A program made the translations under genes and the position numbers. Below are positions 8,971 to 21,010 of a stretch of DNA of 64,000 nt, one piece after another; the stretch's first letter is position 1, and every line of letters starts with the position of its first letter. The notes below the pieces were generated by a model. It worked only from the letters and a program-made list of their open reading frames with translations. It had not been told where the DNA came from and did not search any database. Source of the stretch: Cristatella mucedo (Eukaryota > Bryozoa > Phylactolaemata > Cristatellidae); the NCBI GenBank assembly GCA_009760855.2, contig WPIO01000036.1, positions 3,492,501 to 3,556,500 of the forward strand, read 5' to 3'.

Positions 8971-10190
8971 GCGCAAGCATCTTCAGTTGCAAGCCGACAA
9001 CGCTGCTTGCGGTCAAACGTCTCCCTGAGCTTGTTCGAAGCAGACGTCGAGCCGACCTACGGCACCGATCGTTGGCCAATCAAAATGCTGCCGTGCAGCT
9101 GCGGCCCTTGAGCAGCAACGTCGCTGCTTACAGGTCACCAGCCAAGAGTCGTCGGGCAAATGGTCGCCGGAGCCTCGTGGTCCTAGAATGCCGGGTTTAG
9201 CGAAGACCCGGAAATTGGGAGTGAACACAAAAGCGGCGCATACATGGAAGTTTGACTTTCAAGTGCTCGAAATCGCGTTCTGCGTTCAACCGTGCCTCGT
9301 GGATCTCGCCATCGCGAGTGAAACGAGCTCTGAAAGGATGAAGCTCCTGCTTCCGCTTCTACCTGCTTCCGCTTCGCTCGCGCGCCTGCGCTGTGCTGCT
9401 GCGAGTTGCGAGTGCTGGAAGTCTGTATCCGCCGAGTTCGCCTACTTCGCTTACTGTCGCACGCTCGCGATCGGCGCAGCTATTTTCTCGCGGTCGAAGC
9501 CGGCATTGTTCGTCGCTCCAGTCTCGAGATTCCTAATTGTGTTGACAATAAAAACCGACGGGGATCGGGGCGGGTGGTGGTGCGGGGGGTTGTTGGTTAG
9601 GTCTTACCAACCACCGACCGCCGCTCCGGTCGACCGACGCACGGGGGCACGCCTCCTGCAATCGTGCGTGCGCCGTTCTCTCCTTGACTTCCGAGAGCCT
9701 AGGCGACGACGACGACGACGTTATTGGAAGCTGCGTTTGAATCGGCTCAATCGTCAGTTCAATCCTGAATGGTTGCCAGGTTGCAGTAAGTAAGCAGAGG
9801 CTCTGTTCTCCAGTTGCCGGCCCAGTAACTCTCACGTAAGCAACCACCAGCTTGGCAGTCTGCTTTAAGCAGCGAGGCAGTAAACAATCATCTGCTTGTT
9901 AAATCGGGAGCTTTAAACTTGGAAAAGTGTCGCAATATCAAAGAAGAATGAGTTCCATGACGGCAGGCGCGTGCAGTGGTCAGGAACCAATCCTCCCGCG
10001 AGGGCAGGGAAGGGAAGCTGGTTGCGGTTTCCTCCGAGGTTAGCCTAGGTTAGCCGCCAGGAAGCCCGAAATACGAGGTGTGAATAACACCTGAAGTTAT
10101 TGCTCGATAACATAGCCCAGCTCTATTTTAGGCCCACGATAGCTCTGTTGTATGAAGGCCAAACTAGAGAATACTAGCCGTTCAGCCTAG
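8971..10190. other. No gene recognised; G-rich stretch at 9560-9589
   Basis: A 201-codon frame (9188-9793, plus) has no recognisable domain and arises from GC-rich sequence. 9560-9589 contains four G-runs of three or more and could form a G-quadruplex. Confidence 0.4.
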
Positions 10191-10192
10191 CT

Positions 10193-10316
<124 letters not shown>

Positions 10317-11996
10317 TGCTCAACACCGACGCGAACGCGAGCACGCGCGTATATTCTCAACACGGACACATTCGCTCGCTCACCCACACTCTCGCTCTCG
10401 TCGCTTTATTTCTACTCATTCGCTTAATCTATTTGTCTCGCTCATTTGTGGAGTTGCATATCTTCCACGTTCTTGCTGGAACCTTCACCTCTTACTTGCT
10501 CTGCTGCGCTCTACGCGTTAGCCCAAATTTCAGCCGCCATTTTCCTCCTCTCGCAATGTAACTCTCTAGCCAAAGGAGGCCCTCGGCAATCTAACAGTCC
10601 TGCTATGCACGTCACCCTGCCACGCGTTATTTGTATTCGAGCCCCGTCGCGTTAATTGGTATCCGAACGACCGATTTGTCGTGCAGACGTTCTTTCTGAC
10701 CAGTTACCGTTACACGAGTGATTTCTACAGGTTACACATTGGTTTCGTCAGATTGCGAGAAGTACGAACCGCAGCGAGCGACTGATGCAGCGGTCAAATG
10801 CGAACGTATATCAGAGCCATGGCCAGGATTTAGCTAAGGCACGTCGTCCTTCAAATCCGTCGCAGGGGGACCACGGCCCTCCTCTCCTACATTGTGATCG
10901 GAAAACTGTTTTTTCCTCTTCCGGCATGTCGGCGATTCAACGTGTCCGGCTCGAAAATTGGGCTCAAGATTCTGATCAAGTAGGCAACAATCGCCGCCTC
11001 CCCCGACCAGGACGGAGGAATGCAGTTCGAGGAAGCAGCCCGAGCTCGATAGGAGTCACGCGATACGTACTAGTCGCGTGGAATTCGATGCAGGTGCTGC
11101 TTGTTGCCCTACTAAAGCCAAATGATTTCACCTTCACCTTGGCGTTAAAATCATTTACAAATCGTGTTTCGAAGAAGAAGAACTGTTAAACTCGTTCCGC
11201 CTGAGGCTTGAGGCTGCTGAGTAGCGGAGGAGGATGAGGCCAACGCAGGAATCAAATATCGGATCTGACTGAGGTGAGATAGAATTCTCAAAACTTGAGC
11301 AAACATTTGAGATAAGGTATTCCAGAAGGCTAAGCGTCCACCATCCACGGGTCTTAGCTCTAAGGGACAAGGTGCTAGTATCGCACCGGTCAACTTTGAA
11401 GTCGTTACTTACGTAAAAGGGCCTTAATGGGTAGTTTGTAAGTTCGCTGTACACGAATATAGCCACACATTTTTTTTATTGGCTCTCGTTTTGATGATAT
11501 TTCATATAGTTCATTTACTAAATCTCAGCGAGTAAATTTATCTAGTATGACTGCAACAGCATCCTTAGTAAGCCTAGACTGGTGTAATACTGCATCGCAT
11601 TGCGTACTACCACCATGCACAAATCATCCCGAGTTGATTGCATCATTTTCTGATGCAATGCAATGCTCCCGCCAGGTGGCTGCGGCAGTAAGCTGACGTC
11701 ATAAAGTCTATTCGGAAAAGGTTGAGCATTTAAAATGTTTCAGACTTTGTGCGAGACATTTTAAGATACTGTTACACGAAACTTTTGTAATTTCACACTA
11801 GAGAGAATAGTAGTGCCTTGAAAATAACCGGGACAATTTTTAAAAGAATTGTATGGAAGTGATATTTTCCAACCAGAAGAAGAGTATCACTTCTCGAGTG
11901 AAGAAGGCATATCATCTTTACTTCGGCTGCAAGTTCGGCGACCAAGATTAGTCTCGGGCCCCGCATACGTGTTGTACTACATGTACAGCACAGCTT
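10317..11996. other. No gene recognised
   Basis: Short frames only. TTCGAAGAAGAAGAAC near 11168 and TGATGCAATGCAATGC near 11650 are simple local repeats. Confidence 0.4.
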
Positions 11997-13495
11997 TCTC
12001 AGTGGTTGAATGGCAAAAGGCGATCAATACCGTTTGCAGTCCCCACGGTTTGGAGTGAGCCAAGCAACCACGTCAATGAGTGTTACTTCTACTTGTTTCG
12101 TCTTCTTTCCGGCGGAATAAAGAAGCAAAAAACGTCGAGAATAGCCTACCCAAATATTCCGTCAGCCTCGAGACCAGTTCCGCGCGGTGAGGGAATTCCT
12201 ATACCAGAGCCACCAGTAGAATATTCTCTTGATTTTTCTGACGAGGACTAGGGTGAGCTCACCTGTTCTTCTACTGGCACCTCAGGATTCAGAAGTACCG
12301 ATTTCCACAGTGATGCATCATACACCTCACACAGGAAGAACTAAACGACATGTTTCCTGATTTGGACTTACACACGAGCAAGGCAGAGTTTCTAGGATCA
12401 AGACTCCAAAAATTGAGTCTTCTCGAAAAAGATGACACAATTCTTTATATCGAAAGCGCCACCAGCACTTTGAGCCTTTCTTCAGAAAGGAAAGTAGTCG
12501 GTTTTTCTGTTTCGATATTGAGGGCCTCGTGAAAGCCTCACGAATCACTCATGACCTACAAGAATGGAGACTATCTGTAGACTCTTTGAAACTGAGTCTT
12601 AAAGCTAAGCTTTTGCACAATGAAAACGCAATCATCCATGAAAACAGTCGTCCATCTATTCCAGTAGGGCATGCTGTCTACATGAAAGAGACATACAATA
12701 ACGTAAAGCAGCCACTTCATTCCGTTGAGAATAACAAGTACAGCTGGCACCTTTGTGGTGATTTGAACGTAGTTGCCGTTTTAATAAAACTGCAGCAGGC
12801 AGGGATAAACAAATACACGCGTTTCTTATGTGATTGAGATGGCCGAGCGAGGGAATTGTACTCTTACGGAAGGAATTTACTCGCAGACAATAATTTAGTA
12901 GTTTGAGAGAAGTATCCAGCACCCAGCTTTGGCCGACGGTCTCAAAATCCTGCAACTACCTATTCACATCAAACTAGGTTTGATGAAGAACTTCGTGAAA
13001 GCCATGGATCGGACTTCGCCAGCTTTCTGACACCTGCATAAAAAATAATTTCCTCGACTCAGGGAAGCAAAGATTAAAGAGGGAGTTTTTGTGGGTCCTC
13101 AGATTCGAGAACTCTTCAAAGATGACCGTTTCAACAGCTTGCAGCAGGGTAATGCGAAACAAGCATGTAATGCTTGTCGCCAAGAGTCTACAAACTTTTT
13201 CGGAAATGCTGGGGCAGAAAACTACAAGGAACTAGCAGAAGACATGCTGATGCAGCATCAGAAACTTGGCTGCACTATGTCTCAACAGATTCACTTACTT
13301 CATTCCCATTAGGATTTCTTCCCTGACAACTTTGGTATGGTTAGTGATGAACATGGCGAACGTTTTCATAAAGCTATTGCAACGGTGGAACACAGATACC
13401 AGGGAAAATGGTCCACTACAATGCTGGCTGACTACTGCTGGACAGTCGTCCAGCGATGCTCCCGAACAGCTGTACGAGAGAGGTAAAAATATTTA
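11997..13495 (+). pseudogene. Decayed gene of the invertebrate HGERFH family
   Basis: I recognise the family from its conserved blocks. It is uncharacterised, multicopy and common in arthropods and some other invertebrates. The order is preserved. 12006-12250 has SIPFAVPTVW, NHVNECYF, YPNIPSASRPVPRGE and IPIPEPP. About 12350-12430 has SKAEFLGSRLQ and LLEKD. 12529-12837 has EWRLSVDSLKLSLKAKLLHN, SIPVGHAV and W.LCGDL..VA.L. About 12965-13020 has LGLMKNFVKA. 13091-13312 has GPQIREL, F.GNAGAENYKEL, LGCTMSQQIHLLHSH. 13312-13490 has DFFPDNFG, VSDEHGERFHK, YQGKWSTTMLADYCW. The blocks fall in at least four frames with stops between, so it is not functional. The multicopy distribution suggests a mobile-element link, but the enzymatic role is not established. 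Confidence 0.78.
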
Positions 13496-13744
13496 AGAAG
13501 TAGCCAATGACTTCATTTTTAAAAGTATTAACCCCAGGCCTATTACTAGTGGCATGCATTTCTTGATGTGCGCAGTAATTCACTGCAGATTACAAAAAAG
13601 GTAGAGCATATTTTTTGCAACTTGACTCATATTCGTATTGAGCTCATATAATCGATACGAAATGTAATTTTATTTCAGTAACTCGACTTTTGTAAAAATG
13701 TGTTGACCAGTGTTATAATTATAAAGTGTGCATTCCCCACGAAC

Positions 13745-13872
13745 CAGATAGCTGGATTCGAGTCTTACAGCAGGCAAGTCTTTGCAAGTCACTGCCAGCC
13801 TGGGTGATAGCCGCTAAGGCTTTTCTGTCGCTACCTAAGTGAGGCTGTTTAATCAGCTGACCTTTACTTTGT
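13745..13872 (+). mobile_element. SINE1 copy, 5'-truncated
   Basis: Begins near the box B-like GGATTCGAGTC. Then comes TGGGTGATAGCCGCTAAGGC, TTTTCTGTCGCTACC and GAGGCTGTTTAATCAGCTGA. The tRNA-like 5' half is largely missing. Confidence 0.75.
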
Positions 13873-13989
13873 TACTGTCTACTTTACGTCTCAGTTTATA
13901 ATATCTCTTAGTGATCGTTCAAACAAGATAAATGCAACGTCTTTCTTCGGGTTTAGCTAGCAAGCTTACTACACAATGTAGGCACAGAT

Positions 13990-14240
13990 AGGACAGAATT
14001 GGTTGGATTCTAGAGATCGGGGATTTAGTTCGTACGCTCCCACAGCTTGGAATTCACTCCCGACTGACATCACTTCTCCTGACTTGACATTTGAAAAGAA
14101 GCTAAAAACGCACCTCCTCACATTATTTTGCTCGGTTCTTGCGTTTGTCCTTGGTGTGCTGACACTACGCATGCCATCACTGGACCTGACATCCCCACCG
14201 CTGACATTATGAATGCCACCAATTAACATGACAGTGAACA
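13990..14240 (+). mobile_element. LINE-B 3' fragment
   Basis: The frame reads DRGFSSYAPTAWNSLPTDIT, SPDLTFEKKLKTHLLT, which matches the C-terminal LINE-B block (GDRAFSSYAPKAWNSLP.. SPDLTTFKRNLKTHL). The terminal hairpin tail is absent. Confidence 0.75.
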
Positions 14241-15930
14241 TGACACTTAGAAGCGCTCTTGACAAGCATGCTCCAGTAAATTCCATCCGTGTACAGAGTC
14301 GTGGAGATTCCTTTCAATTTTTAAAAGAACTTCAAAAGATGCGCTGTGTTAAACGCAGGCTTGAAACGACGTTTTAAGTAGTCTGAGTCGGATTAAGATC
14401 TAGTCAATTTCAGAGACTTCCTTCGTGTCTACACCCGGAAGCTTAAAACAGTCACGGCTTCTTGTTTCTACTTGAAAACTTAAGTCCGGCCAGTTAGAAC
14501 CCAAACCAGATGTATAAGACTGTAGACAACTTGCTGGCAAATGCTGAGAGTTCTCTCACTCTCCAGATATTAAGGGCTCAGCCGAAAAGTTTTCAGCCTT
14601 CATTAGTGAAAAATATGTGCACATTCATGCCTCTATAAAGCCCCCTCCGACTAAAGCAAATGCTGAATCGGATCCTGTGACATCCCTTAAACATTTTTCC
14701 GGGGTTTCTACATGCGATGTGGCTACCTTAATAAGGTCTAGTAAAAAGAGCTCGCCTCCTGAAGACCCTATACCAACATCTTTGTGGGCTTCACTGGCAC
14801 ACCAACTTAGCCATATAACCGAGACTTTTAATACTTCGCTGGTAAAGAGCTTGAACCTAAGTCCTTTAATTTGACCGTCGTTAGACCGATACTTACATAG
14901 TCTGGATTAGATACAGAGGTCCTTGCAAACTATCGCCTGGTTTCCCTTCTTCCTTTTTTGTTAATGATTCTCGAAAAATTGTCGCTAAGCAGCTGGTAGC
15001 ACACATAGAAAAGAATGGAATCTCCCAAAATTTCAATCTAGGTTCAAGCTGCAACACTCCACTGAAGCTGTTCTCCTCTTTGTAAACAATGGCATCCTGT
15101 GCAGCAACGGTGACGGAAGTATCCCGTGCCCCAGCGTTGCTAGATCAATCAGCTACCTCCGACACCATTGATCACGACGTCTTACTTGACCGATTGTGAA
15201 CAATGATCGGTCAGGCAGACGAGGCACTTGCGTGGTTTAAATCGTACTTGTCAGATCGTGTTCAATCCGTGTCGTGTGGGGGTCAGGTCTCATCCACCAG
15301 ACCAGTCACATGCAGAGTCCCTAAAGGGTCCGTCTCGGTCCCTTACTGTTCTCCATTTATACTCAACCTCTGGGAAAAGTCATTCAAGCGTATGAAACAG
15401 GATATCCCTTTTATGCTGACGATATGTATGCAGCTGGACTTGCCATTTAAACTTTATTTTCAATTGCATTTCACTTTGCAGCAAATGTAAAGCGCCTAGA
15501 GAGAGATTAAGTTCTCTGAGGGCGCTTTATCAAGTGAATTATTATTATTATTATTATAAACCGTCGGAATTTGCTGCAGCGACTGATAAAGTAAATGCTT
15601 GCCTTGCCGACATGCGATCCTGGCTGTCGGCAAATTTCCTTAACTAAACGACGATAAAACTGAAGTGCTACTCAAAGAACTACCAAAACCCTGTGGCCAG
15701 ACTAGAAGGCTTTGCTCTCCTAATATGTGATGCTGTTGTGCGACCATCGCCGTCTGCTCGGAATTTAGGTGTCGTCTTCGACCGCTGCCTAAATTTTGAA
15801 AACTTTGTTAAGGAGGCTGCTTCCACAGCTAGTCGTCACGTCCGATCCCTATATCTAAGATTAGGAACTGTCTTCCACGGTGGCTCGCCGAATGGTCATT
15901 CTTCATTGACAGCGCATGTAAAATGCCTAT
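14241..15930 (+). mobile_element. LINE-A copy, degenerate (RT region)
   Basis: Closely parallels the LINE-A at 38735: KELQKMRCVKRRLE, IKGSAEKFSAF-like, RSSKKSSPPEDPIP, LLDQSATSDTIDH (degenerate RT motif A), FKSYLSDRVQSVSCGGQVSS, VTCRVP.GSV (motif B) and then PSARNLGVVFDRCLNFE. Frameshifts and stops are frequent. It is interrupted at 15451-15557 by a LINE-B tail inserted just after the catalytic-motif segment. Confidence 0.85.
15451..15557 (+). mobile_element. LINE-B 3' tail nested in LINE-A
   Basis: Reads TTGCATTTCACTTTGCAGC, AAATGTAAAGCGCCTAGAGA, GAGATTAAGTTCTCTGAGGG, CGCTTTATCAAGTGAATTAT and an ATT run. The host LINE-A continues directly afterwards at AAACCGTCGGAATTTGC, the same sequence that is uninterrupted at 40050 in the other copy. 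Confidence 0.9.
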
Positions 15931-16095
15931 GATAACAATATTAATAATAATACATTTGTAAAGCACCTTTAGAGAACTGAATCTCTTTCTAGGCACTTTG
16001 CAGATGCTCTAAAGAAAGCATTACCAAATGTTGCGTGGCAACATCTTTGTCGGTAACAGGCAGCAGCAGGCATAGAGTAAGCAGATACATGCACA
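15931..16095 (-). mobile_element. LINE-B 3' tail fragment
   Basis: An AAT-rich run, then TACATTTGTAAAGCACCTTT, AGAGAACTGAATCTCTTTCT, AGGCACTTTGCAGATGC. This is a diverged minus-strand LINE-B tail followed by sequence of its 3' UTR. Confidence 0.65.
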
Positions 16096-16109
16096 CAATT
16101 TTGCTACAT

Positions 16110-17078
16110 GTAGTGATGAGATCCACACAAGGATGGAAGCAAACTTACTTAAATGATGATAAAACCATTTAACTAGTTATGGGCAAACTAAGTGTGACTC
16201 AGAAGTTGGAAAGCTTAGCGCTCAAAATCGATTCTACATGCAGCACATCTCCTGCTGCATCAAAATCTAGATGTCCTGTTCCAGAGTGACTTTTTCAGTA
16301 GACGACCACAACAACTCCGAAGTCAAGCCTACCTATATTTAGCTGCGTGGCATTGCTAAAATACAGGATTGCTTAGACAGGGATACCACATGTAAATTGG
16401 TCGATGGATATGCGACATCCATTCTCGGCTTCTGTAACTCACTGCTTGCTTGTCTATCGGCTCGTGCAATCAGGTCTTTACAGTTGGTGCAAAACTCTAA
16501 TGCTAGGCTTGTCTGTCGTGAGCATCGCATTTGCTACACCAGACCACTTCTCGCGTACCTGCACTGGCGCCGACGCAAGCAGTGCATCGGCTTAATGGTT
16601 CAGTCACTCACTTTTAGGTCCCTTCATTCTTTGACTCCAGCCTAACTATGAGACCAGGCTAGGCATCGTACCACCCGGTTTTCTGAATCTAGTCGTTTAT
16701 CGAAACCTCGTACGAACTTCAAATCCTTTGGAGACCATGCCTTTAGTTCGTATGCTCCCAAAGCCTGGAATTCACTCCCGACTGACATCACATCCTCTGA
16801 CTTACGTTTAAAAATGGCTAAACATGCATTATTTATCTCCATTTAGTGGGTCCACGCGATTTCCTTCGTATTATATTCATTCATTATTATATTCATGCTG
16901 ACGCTACATTTGCATGTGACCCGGTGCATGTCACCCCTAACCAGGTCACGGTTGTTGCCATTGAGCATACTACCACTTACCATTCGATCCTGCTTCCTTT
17001 GCAGCAAATGTAAGTGTAAATGGCCTAGAAAGAGATTTAAGTACTCTTGAGGGTGCTAAACATATGCATTATCAATAC
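16110..17078 (+). mobile_element. LINE-B copy, 3' third, degenerate
   Basis: Matches LINE-B from the LKLNDDKT block through LQLVQNSNARLVCREHR, LLAYLHW, SLTFRSLHSLTPA and FSSYAPKAWNSLPT (about 16740-16790), to a GCAGCAAATGTAAG..GAGATTTAAGTACTCTTGAG tail. Multiple stops and frameshifts. Confidence 0.8.
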
Positions 17079-17091
17079 TACTCTATGCTCT

Positions 17092-17960
17092 AGGTAATGT
17101 AATGTATCTCCGTCTGTAACTCCACAAGACTGGGTGCTATACAGAAGAGTTTTGTGTAGCACACTCACAGCCTACGTGGCTTTCGGTTGCCTACCGAGTT
17201 CACCTCACCCAACAAAGAGAAAGTGGGAAGTATAGCAGAGTCAGGAGAGCAGTTGAGGTAGTGAGTAGCATGGAAGTCACAGTTTAGGAAGGCTGGAAAG
17301 GATGTGCCATTGTCGGCAGCAGGAACGTGGTTGTCGTTGCATAAGAATCGTAGGAGTTCCACAGTCGAGGACCTGCAGAGCTAAAGCATCGGTCACCAAC
17401 GGATTTTAAGAGGAATGGAAGATAATTTATCGACCCTACAGAACCTGAAACTGGTGCAGCAGTTCAGCTCAGGTATGGAGGTGCCAAACAGTGGTGGGCC
17501 TCGTTGGTCTGTGTAAGAACTTGGCTCTGTATTTGTTGATCAACCAACCAGCAGCCATCCTAACTCTTTTAGCAAAGTAGACGAATGGTTAAACCTATGA
17601 GACTGGCAAACTAGCCTTTCAACCACATTCACAGCCAGCCTGCAGAGGCCTAGTGACTTTTTTCGAACACCAGCCAAAAGGGAATTACAATAATCTAGCC
17701 GAGACAGAACTAAAGAGTTGGTCAGAATTTTTGCAAGCCCCCGTGTTGGACAGCTAATAATAATAATAATAATTCACTTGATAAAGCGCCCTCAGAGAAC
17801 TTAATCTCTCTCTAGGAGCTAATTACCTTATGTAGAGATCGGACGTGATGACAAGCTGTTGATGCAGTCTTCTTAACGCTTTCAAAATTGAGGCATCGGT
17901 CGAAGACTACATTTAAATTCCGAGCAGATGGTGAAGGTCGGACAACAGCATCCTTCTATT
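17092..17960 (-). mobile_element. LINE-A 3' end, with a nested LINE-B tail
   Basis: 17092-17400 is the reverse complement of the LINE-A terminus (GGAGATACATTAC, TGTGGAGTTAC, the P-T-ESR-type segment). Further on it gives VNVVERLVC-like and NSLVLSRLDYCNSLLAG segments, and after the insertion, CLNFESVKKTAST. It is interrupted at 17755-17824. The same nested arrangement, with a different breakpoint, occurs at 15451. Confidence 0.82.
17755..17824 (-). mobile_element. LINE-B 3' tail nested in LINE-A
   Basis: TAATAATAATAATAATTCAC, TTGATAAAGCGCCCTCAGAG, AACTTAATCTCTCTCTAGGA. A minimal tail-only insertion inside the LINE-A copy, in the same orientation as its host. Confidence 0.88.
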
Positions 17961-18095
17961 GATTCATCCTATTAAAAGGACATTGCTTTCTAGTCCAGCC
18001 AAGCTCTACAACTTGCTAGGCTTCAAAAATATGATCACTATTATGACTGTCGTATAATATCTCATCAAAAGATGCATTTTCAAGTCTCGTGGATT

Positions 18096-18101
18096 TTTAT
18101 T
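18096..18101 (-). promoter_or_regulatory. Poly(A) signal candidate for the helicase gene
   Basis: AATAAA on the minus strand (plus-strand TTTATT), about 825 nt beyond the DDX6-type stop codon. I see no closer canonical hexamer. The intervening 18102-18926 would be 3' UTR, but this is inferred. Confidence 0.35.
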
Positions 18102-18926
18102 CATAGGTTTTATCATCAACATTGTGGCACTTAAACAGCTGTCACTTACACGGCAGCCTGCGTGTTTAAACCATTCAATGACACCTTTTCAGTACAAACA
18201 AAATGGATACTGGCAAAACCCCTGCTAGATGAAAACTGACAATAAAGCAGGCTGCTTCAATGCATATTCTAGGCTATCGGCTCGTCGCGTCTTCCACCAG
18301 TCGCGACCGATTCAAAACAGCAATGGTCGATCAAGATCGCCAATGGCCAGTCAGCGCGACAGGTGAGCTGTCACCGCGGCCGGCAAACAGGTCGCGACTG
18401 CCGGTGCGATTGGGCAGAGGCTTAGACAGCAGGGGCAGAGGCTGCGACTGCAAGGCAGAGGCTGCATCCATCGAGGAAGCCATTTCATGACGAGCAGTGC
18501 GAAGAGGCTGGCCACGACAAATAGACGAGCCTGCTGTCTCAGGTGCAGCCGCCAGCAGCGCTGAGTGCACGCGGCAGACGCATCGTCCGTCTATTCTGTT
18601 GATTCTGGCTGGCGAGAGTAGTTCTCACTGTCCTGTGTGTGGTTGGTCACCTTTCACTTGCACTCACACACACACACAGATCGCTTATTCACAGCTGGCG
18701 CGCGGCCAGCCAGCATAGATATTTCGTTTGCTGCATGCCCCGAGACGTCGTCCCGGTTACAAGTACCCAGGATGCACAGCAGACCGCGGCTGGGCAATAG
18801 TTGTAACAGCACAGCTGCTGACAGTGGCTTGCATAGAAGCAAGCATGCTTATTTACAAACGTAAACGTAATGGCAAGCAACGGACGAGCCACTGCTTGCT
18901 GCTTGGACGCCTGACACCAGAGCTTG

Positions 18927-20939
18927 CTAATGGTCCCCTACTCCTGCTGCTGCTGCGACAGCTCCCACGGCGCTTGCGCTGCGCGACTGCTGCTCCTCGG
19001 ACGGATCTTTGCCGCCAGAGTGAAACTCGGCTACATAAAGTGCCTTGTCGATAACCTTCGGGATGGCCTTTATCTCTGTTGACAGCTCTCGCTCAATCTG
19101 GTGGAGGGCAAACCTGTCGACGTCGATGAAAACCGACATGTACGAGGGCAAGACAAAAGTCGGCGACAGCCTGCCTAGGCAGTCACTTGCACGCAGGAGC
19201 TCACGAAACTTCGTTTCACAGAGGAGCTTAAGAAACTGACCCTCGACCGAGACAAAAGAATGGGGCGTGGCACCACGACTGATACAGGCCAGTCACGCAA
19301 GGCACACTTTTGCAGAGGCGCTCGTCTTCACTGGCCGCATGCAAACATAACAAATCTAGCAGTGCCAGACAAGCAACAAAAGCAAAAGCTGCAGCGACCC
19401 GAACAGCAAAGAAGCTGGTTTGGTCCAGCGGTGGTCCAAGGTGCTCGCCCCGACCAAGGTCTGGCTGAGGTCGAGGGCCCAAGGCACATGATAAGTACCT
19501 GAATGGAGATTAAAAGTTCTCTTGGGGCACTATACACATGAATTATATTTATATTAAAGCTCTGACATGACACGCTGAGGCTCTCCCATTTAAAAAAACC
19601 GAGTTGAGCAATCAGAAATCAGGTTGCTCTTCCCTACGAGCCCCAAAATATGCCGAAACGACAACAAACAAACCACAATACTTTATAGAGAGCCGCTAAG
19701 TAGCAACGAACGAAAGCTGCCCCCCTGGCACACACTGGCTGTCCGCGTGTCCAGCAAACAGACCGTCGTCGCAAATAGGTGCGAGCAAGTGTCTCGAAAA
19801 GTAGACAAGACGAATCTGCAAATCTGCCCCTTCGAGGTGGGGCGGCGGCGGAGGGGAGGGGCAGCAGAAGGTGAGAGCGATGGAAGCATCAGAAGCTCAG
19901 GAGCAGAGAGCGGCAGTTGTTGCTCACCTGTCATCGTAGGTTATTAGGTTAATGGCAACACCCAGATGACCGTATCGACCGGAACGACCGATTCGATGGA
20001 GGTACGTCTCCGAGTGCTTAGGAAAGTCGAAGTTAATCACGACATTCACTGCTTGAATGTCTATGCCTCTCGTAAACAGATCTGACGACGTGGAGAAAAA
20101 ACACAGATTCTCTTTGGTCCTGTCCGCGAGACGTGCACTCTGCACGACACACACACTCTCTCTCTCTGCACGAAATGCATACGCGACGGACTGCGCGCAA
20201 ACGCTGCTGCCGCATACCCGAGCACACGAGGTTTCGACACATGCCCATTCGGAAGTCGTGGAAAACCCTGTTTCGGTACTGCTGATTCATTTTGGCATGG
20301 ATGTAGAAGCACGAGTAGCCGAGCTCCGTGATCTTCTTGGCCAGAAGCTCGACTCGCTGGGTCGAATTGCAGAATATGATCGACTGGTTGATTTGGAGCT
20401 ACAACAGCATCAAACGACTCAAGCGCCGCTCGAGCGAGCGAACTCTGGCGGCTGCGCTCCGAGACAACTCCCCGCATCTCCCAGGCGCACGCACAGCTCG
20501 ACCAGAAAAACACGAACCGTGCGCAAGGCGCTGCTTCCCGCACGCCACACGAAGCAGCAACACGAAGCCGATGCTCAGACAGACACACGAACGGGTTAGG
20601 AGTGCACAGGACACGAGAGACGACTTAAGTCCGGGGCTGGCTGGCTATGCTCGGCCACGTCGGCACCCAGTTGTCACGTAACTGACGACTGCGGGCGCGT
20701 GGTTGGGTGAGCGAGTACGTGGGGCGCAGGCTCCGAAAACTCGTCTCTAAAGATTCGATCTTGAAACTAGCTCCACTGTGACATTGCTGATAAGATTGCC
20801 CAGCCCAGGAAGTACCACATGCTCACTGTTCACGACCGAAGAAGTCGAGGTGTCGAATTCTGCGGTGAGGGCGATACTTTACAGCCAACTGAAAGCAGTG
20901 GTGACAGCTTTCAAGGCTCTTCTGCCACTAAACAAACGA

Positions 20940-21010
<71 letters not shown>

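Noticed and set aside
9188-9793. 201-codon open frame
   Set aside because: No recognisable domain, and the sequence is GC-rich with overlapping open frames. No support for expression.
20057-20614. Long frames overlapping DDX6 exons 7 and 8
   Set aside because: The coding solution with GT-AG introns explains the conserved residues. These are shadows crossing introns.
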